Positions 59,778 to 64,000 of a stretch of DNA of 64,000 bases are shown here, one piece after another. A program made the position numbers and the translations under genes. Location of the stretch: positions 7,018,501 to 7,082,500 of the forward strand of contig NZ_JACHJW010000001.1 in NCBI RefSeq assembly GCF_014203835.1, written 5' to 3'. The notes beneath the pieces are model-generated. The model saw only the letters and a program-made list of their open reading frames with translations, ran no database searches and was not told the origin of the DNA. The stretch is from Micromonospora polyrhachis. Its GTDB lineage: Bacteria; Actinomycetota; Actinomycetes; Mycobacteriales; Micromonosporaceae. Numbering within the stretch: the first letter of the stretch is position 1; each line of letters starts with the position of its first letter.

Positions 59778-61058
59778 ATGGGCAGGAGTCGATCAATCTC
59801 AACCAGGCTGCTGCCACCGCCTGGCCTGCCTCGCCTGATCGCGTTCCAGTCCGCAATGGTCGCCGTCGGTAGTGGCACGTTCCTCACCGGCAGCGTCGTG
59901 TTCTTCACCCACGTCCTCGGGCTCAGTCCACTACAGATCGGGGCCGGCTTCTCTATCGCCGGTTTCACCGGCGTGGTCAGTTCGCTCCCGCTCGGCGTCC
60001 TGGCCGACCGGATCGGTGGACAGCGAGCCTGGGGCGTCGGGGCGGTCGGTTCAGCTCTGGCGTTCGCCGGCTACTCCCTGGTCGACTCGTTCGTCGGATT
60101 CGTCGTCCTGATGGGCCTGGCGGCCGTCACCGACTCGTTCGCCAACGCCGGCCGCACCATCTACACCGCCGAGGCGATGCCGGCCGAGGATCGGGTACGG
60201 ACCATGGCGTACGCCCGCTCCTACCTCAACGCGGGCTTCACCATCGGCACCGCGCTGGGAACCGTGGCGCTGGCGTTCGACTCCACCGCGGCACTCGTCG
60301 CCCTCGTCCTGCTCAACTCGGCGGTGTCGCTACTCAACGCCATCCTGGTGACCCGGCTCCCGGCCGCACCAGCGATACGACACGCCAGGACGGTCTCCCG
60401 CTCTCGGCTGGCGGTGCTGAAGGACCTCCCTTACGTCACCGTCGCCGGTCTCTTCGCCGTCATGATGTTCCACTCGGTCATCCTCATCGAGATCCTGCCC
60501 CTGTGGACGATCACGCACACCGACGCGCCGAAACCCGTACTCGGGGTGATGCTGGCGCTCAACACGGTGCTGGCGATCGCACTGCAGGTGCCAGCGTCTC
60601 GGGGTGCCGACTCGCTGCCCGGTACGGCTCGGCTGGTCCGACGCGGTGCCCTGGTCACCGCGCTCGCCTGCCCGGTGGCCGCGCTCGCCGGCATGACCAG
60701 CGGCGGGTGGACCGTCGTCACGCTCATCGCTGCCGTACTGCTGGTGACAGTCACCGAGCTGTGGTTCTCGGCCGCGCTGTGGTTCTTCCAGACCAACGTT
60801 CCACCGGCGGCGACGCGCGGCGTGTACCTCGGCACGGCACAGACGATCAGTTCGATGGCCGACATCTTCGCGCCGGTCGGCCTGACCCTGCTGGCGATCC
60901 AGACCGGCGGTTGGGGCTGGTGGGCCATCGCCGCGATCTTCGTGAGCTGTGCCCTCGCCGTCGGCCCGGCCGTCGGCTGGGTAACCCGTACTCACCGGGT
61001 CGGCAGCGACCCTGCCGAACTGCGGCCGGTGGATCAGCCCGGTCAAACGAAATCTTGA
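59778..61058 (+). CDS. MFS transporter, probable exporter for the NRPS product
   Basis: A 426-residue protein starting at ATG 59778. About 12 transmembrane segments are visible, with the MFS loop motif GVLADRIGGQRAWGVGAV between helices 2 and 3 and a central cytoplasmic loop near residue 200. It is related to drug-efflux MFS members. It starts 102 bases from the divergent small toxin-locus gene and is followed 46 bases later by mbtH and the NRPS gene, so export or self-resistance for that peptide is the most likely role. Confidence 0.85.
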   Translation: MGRSRSISTRLLPPPGLPRLIAFQSAMVAVGSGTFLTGSVVFFTHVLGLSPLQIGAGFSIAGFTGVVSSLPLGVLADRIGGQRAWGVGAVGSALAFAGYSLVDSFVGFVVLMGLAAVTDSFANAGRTIYTAEAMPAEDRVRTMAYARSYLNAGFTIGTALGTVALAFDSTAALVALVLLNSAVSLLNAILVTRLPAAPAIRHARTVSRSRLAVLKDLPYVTVAGLFAVMMFHSVILIEILPLWTITHTDAPKPVLGVMLALNTVLAIALQVPASRGADSLPGTARLVRRGALVTALACPVAALAGMTSGGWTVVTLIAAVLLVTVTELWFSAALWFFQTNVPPAATRGVYLGTAQTISSMADIFAPVGLTLLAIQTGGWGWWAIAAIFVSCALAVGPAVGWVTRTHRVGSDPAELRPVDQPGQTKS

Positions 61059-61104
61059 CCGGAGATCGACGACCGTGCCATCCTTCCCGAGCGAAGGGGG
61101 TCCC

Positions 61105-61323
61105 ATGACCGGTGACGACGATGCCCGGACCTACGCCGTGGTCGTGAACGACGAGGAGCAGTACTCGATCTGCTGGAACGACCGGGACCTGCCCGCCGGC
61201 TGGCGGCGTGAGGGCACCGCCGGGACCCGGAGCGAGTGTCTCGCCCACATCGACGAGGTGTGGACCGACATGCGACCGCTGTCGCTGCGACGCTGGATGG
61301 ACGAACAAGCTCCCACCGGCTGA
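61105..61323 (+). CDS. mbtH: MbtH-family protein
   Basis: A 72-residue protein starting at ATG 61105. It shows the MbtH pattern: VVVNDEEQYSICWNDRDLPAGWRREG then RSECLAHIDEVWTDMRPLSLRRWM. The usual S(L/I)W(P) reads SICWND here, a small deviation. MbtH proteins bind and activate NRPS adenylation domains. It precedes the NRPS gene by about 33 bases, so the pairing is direct. Confidence 0.95.
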   Translation: MTGDDDARTYAVVVNDEEQYSICWNDRDLPAGWRREGTAGTRSECLAHIDEVWTDMRPLSLRRWMDEQAPTG

Positions 61324-61356
61324 CGCCACCCGATACGGCTCATGGGACAGGGGCGC

Positions 61357-64000
61357 ATGGACGAGAGCTCTTCGCACCGGCGCTACCCCGCCCTGGCCGT
61401 CCAACGTGGCATGATCCTGCAGACCCTGCGTCACCCGACCGTCGGCACGGACGTCCAGCAGGTCACCATCGAATGGGACGAGACACCGGACCCCGATGCC
61501 TTCACCACCGTCTGGCGGTCCGCCGCTGGACGGCACCCCGTGCTCCGTACCGCATTCGAGATCGATGGCGAGCACGGTGTGGTGCAGGTGGTCCAGCCCA
61601 CGATCGTGCCCGACCTGCGCTGGCGGGAGACACCGCTCGCCGACTTCCTGACCGACGACCGGTACGAGCCGTTCAACATCGACCGGGCACCCCTGTTTCG
61701 CGTCACCGTCCTGGGCGACCGGCACGTCGTCGTCACCTTCCACCATGCGATCCTCGACGGTCGGTCCACGCGGATCCTGCTTGACGAGGTCATCGCCGAC
61801 TACACCGCCCGTCGGGCGGGGCGGAGCCCCGAACATCCGTACCGGCCGCCGTTCGCGGAGTTCGTGCGCTGGTGGGGCACCGCCGATTCGACGGCCGACG
61901 AGGCGTTCTGGAAGGGATACCTGGCCGGGGCACCGATGCCCCGGCCACTGCCCGGCCATTTCGATACCGGCGGCGGCGGTGCCGCGCGCGCCGAGCCCGC
62001 CACCCACGAGATCGTGCTGACCCAGACGGAGTCCGATCGGGTCCGGGCGGCTGCTGCCACGGCCGACGCCGGGGCGAGCGTGGTGGTCAATGCCGCCTGG
62101 GCACTGCTGCGCGGTGCCTACGGTGGGGTGGACGACGTGACGTTCGCGGTCACCCGGTCCTGCCGGTACGACAGCGTGCCCGACGCCGACCAGATCGTCG
62201 GATGTCTGATCAACACAGTCCCGCTGCGGATCCGACTCGACCCACGGTGGACGGTACGGCGGCTACTCGCCGACGTCGCGGCCCGGGTCCGGCAGGTGCG
62301 CGAGCACCAGCGCACGGCGCTGAGCAGCATCCTCGACCAGAACGGCCTCGCCCCCGACACCCCCCTGCTGGACAGTCTGGTGGTGTTCGAGCGGCAACGA
62401 CTACCCACCGCACTGGCTCAGTGGGGCTCGGAGCCGACGCGCCGCTCGGTACGCGTACACCGGATGCCCGGCTATCCGCTGACGCTGCACGCCTTCGACG
62501 AGCCACAGTTGCGGCTGGGTGGGGTCTGGGACCGCAACCGCCTACTCTCCGTCTCGGCGCGGCGGGTCCTCGAGCAGCTACGCGGCACGGTGCTGGAGCT
62601 GGCGGACCGGCCCGACGCCCGGCTCTGCGACCTGGACCTCGGTGCGGCCACCGAGGCCACCCTCCGGAACACCTGGAACGCCACCCGCCGTCGCTATCCG
62701 CGCGAGGCGTCCATTCCAGAGGTGTTCTCCGCACGCGTGGCCGAGGATCCAGACGCCGCCGCGCTGCTCATCGGCGACCGCACGGTCAGCTACGCGGAGC
62801 TGCACCGGGACAGCGACCGGCTGGCCCGCGCGCTGATCCAACACGGCGTCACGCCGGAGGCTCCGGTCGCGGTGCTGCTTCCCCGGGGCGAAACCCTGGT
62901 CCAGGCCCTGCTGGCGATACTCAAGGCCGGTGGGGCCTACCTGCCCGTGGATCCGGCGGCCCCACCGGCCCGCGTCGCGGCGATGCTCACCAGAAGCGGC
63001 ACCCGCCTGCTCCTGACCACGGCCGAGACCGCCACCAGGGCCGCCGCCATCGTCGCGACCGCCGTGGAAGGGGCCGCCGGCATCGTCGCGACCGCAGGCC
63101 ACGACCCCGGTCCGGTACGGATGCTGACGGTCGACGCACTCTCTGCGGCAGCGGGGCCGCCCGGTCCACCACCACCGGTGCGGATCCATCCGCTGCAACT
63201 GGCCTACGTCATGCACACCTCGGGCTCGACCGGCCTCCCCAAGGGGGTGGGGATCACCCACCGAGGGGTGCTCCGGCTCGTCACCGGACCGGACTTCGCC
63301 CGCCTCGGGCCGGGCGAGCGGCTGCTCCAGCTCGCCCCGACCGCGTTCGACGCCTCCACGTGGGAAATCTGGGGTGCCCTGCTCACCGGGGCGGCGGCGG
63401 TGGTCGCGCCGCCGGATCCGGTGGACCTCGCCACCCTGACCACGCTGCTGCGTAGCGGCCGGGTCACGATCGCCTTCCTCACCGCCGGGCTCTTCCATCA
63501 GCTTGTCGAGGAGGACGTCGGCGCGCTGGCACAGGTGCGGCAGTTGCTCACCGGCGGGGACGTCATCGACCCGGACGCGGTCCGGGCCACGCTGCGGGCG
63601 CGTGGTGGACTTTCCCTGGTCGACGCGTACGGGCCGACCGAGAACACCACGATGACCAGTTGCCACGTGCTCCACGACCCGGATCAGGTGGGCGACCGGG
63701 TGCCGATCGGTCGTCCGGTGCCACACACCAGCGTGCACGTGCTCGACCCGACCGGCCGGGCAGTGCCGATCGGTGTGGCGGGTGAGCTGTACACCGGCGG
63801 CGACGGGCTGGCCCGGGGCTATCTCGGTGATCCGGCGGTGACCGCCCGGTCGTTCGTCCCGGATCCGGAGGTGCCCGGCGAGCGGCTCTACCGGACCGGC
63901 GACCTGGTCCGCTGGCGGGCCGACGGCGTGCTGGAGTTCCTCGGCCGGCGCGACGACCAGGTCAAGATCCGTGGCTTCCGGGTCGAGCCGGGTGAGGTCG
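61357..64000 (+). CDS. Non-ribosomal peptide synthetase, condensation-adenylation (3' end outside window)
   Basis: Open from ATG 61357 to the window edge (881 residues visible); ATG 61342 in the same frame is an alternative. Residues about 8-430 form a condensation domain with the active-site FHHAILDG (HHxxxDG, about residues 129-135). Residues about 460 onward are an adenylation domain with YVMHTSGSTGLPKG (about 616), AFDASTWEIWG, DAYGPTENTT (about 757), YRTGDLVRW and GRRDDQVKIRGFRVEPGE. Reading the pocket by alignment to GrsA gives D-A-W-F-L-G-A-T-M, sharing the first six positions with the Leu code DAWFLGNVVK. A leading condensation domain suggests an upstream donor or an acyl starter. Confidence 0.95.
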   Translation, partial: MDESSSHRRYPALAVQRGMILQTLRHPTVGTDVQQVTIEWDETPDPDAFTTVWRSAAGRHPVLRTAFEIDGEHGVVQVVQPTIVPDLRWRETPLADFLTDDRYEPFNIDRAPLFRVTVLGDRHVVVTFHHAILDGRSTRILLDEVIADYTARRAGRSPEHPYRPPFAEFVRWWGTADSTADEAFWKGYLAGAPMPRPLPGHFDTGGGGAARAEPATHEIVLTQTESDRVRAAAATADAGASVVVNAAWALLRGAYGGVDDVTFAVTRSCRYDSVPDADQIVGCLINTVPLRIRLDPRWTVRRLLADVAARVRQVREHQRTALSSILDQNGLAPDTPLLDSLVVFERQRLPTALAQWGSEPTRRSVRVHRMPGYPLTLHAFDEPQLRLGGVWDRNRLLSVSARRVLEQLRGTVLELADRPDARLCDLDLGAATEATLRNTWNATRRRYPREASIPEVFSARVAEDPDAAALLIGDRTVSYAELHRDSDRLARALIQHGVTPEAPVAVLLPRGETLVQALLAILKAGGAYLPVDPAAPPARVAAMLTRSGTRLLLTTAETATRAAAIVATAVEGAAGIVATAGHDPGPVRMLTVDALSAAAGPPGPPPPVRIHPLQLAYVMHTSGSTGLPKGVGITHRGVLRLVTGPDFARLGPGERLLQLAPTAFDASTWEIWGALLTGAAAVVAPPDPVDLATLTTLLRSGRVTIAFLTAGLFHQLVEEDVGALAQVRQLLTGGDVIDPDAVRATLRARGGLSLVDAYGPTENTTMTSCHVLHDPDQVGDRVPIGRPVPHTSVHVLDPTGRAVPIGVAGELYTGGDGLARGYLGDPAVTARSFVPDPEVPGERLYRTGDLVRWRADGVLEFLGRRDDQVKIRGFRVEPGEV

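Overview
The window is very GC-rich, with dense genes, strong third-position GC, many GTG starts and ATGA/GTGA stop-start overlaps. Gene content (LtrA, ECF42 sigma factor with a DGPF protein, XRE-TPR regulator with a flavoprotein, type VII secretion-associated genes with a CpnT-like giant toxin, MbtH/NRPS) points to a filamentous actinomycete, most likely Micromonosporaceae. This assignment is by inference from content, not by a database match. No transposase, integrase, CRISPR array, rRNA or tRNA was recognised.

Layout. 0-9 kb: the 3' end of an M14 carboxypeptidase, an ArsR/SRPBCC pair with a near-perfect operator palindrome, an LppU-like anchored protein, then a clear cobalamin riboswitch placed, unusually, in front of an acyl-CoA thioesterase and a LysE exporter. 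Next come an aldo/keto reductase and a flavohemoglobin whose upstream region carries a DosR-type 14-bp box. 9-13 kb: a secreted DUF6289 protein and a two-gene conflict-type unit: a small EACC1-like protein followed by a 1184-residue CHAT protease / P-loop NTPase / repeat protein. 13-25 kb: housekeeping and stress genes (SnoaL-like, LtrA, KatE, endonuclease/phosphatase-family membrane protein, APH-like kinase, DGPF + ECF42, phospholipase D-like, Nudix, CPBP protease with divergent TetR).

24.6-34 kb: DUF2243/CtaG, hemerythrin, 10-TM metal exporter-like permease, manganese catalase, a histidine kinase and a divergent NarL-type regulator, MBL-fold hydrolase, and the XRE-TPR/flavoprotein pair. Taken together this reads as a redox, metal and envelope stress neighbourhood. 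33.8-37 kb: a META-like lipoprotein and galT-galK.

37-60 kb is the most striking part. A plus-strand series (EccD-like membrane protein, MinD-like protein lacking the P-loop lysine, membrane-anchored fibronectin III protein, DUF58, transglutaminase-like protein lacking catalytic residues) faces a minus-strand operon reading from 59.7 kb to 45.1 kb: small helical protein, WXG100-like protein, a 3245-residue polymorphic toxin, a CdiI-type immunity protein, two paralogous metal-ribbon proteins of unknown function, DUF6301, and a TY-Chap-like chaperone. The toxin combines a WXG100-like N terminus, a papain-like deamidase-type domain without its cysteine, a caspase/C80-like Cys-His domain, a long undescribed repeated region and an RNase A-like C terminus. 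I infer a contact-dependent, type VII-exported antibacterial system.

59.8-64 kb: the start of a non-ribosomal peptide cluster: MFS exporter, MbtH, and an NRPS (condensation plus adenylation, Leu-like pocket) that runs off the window.
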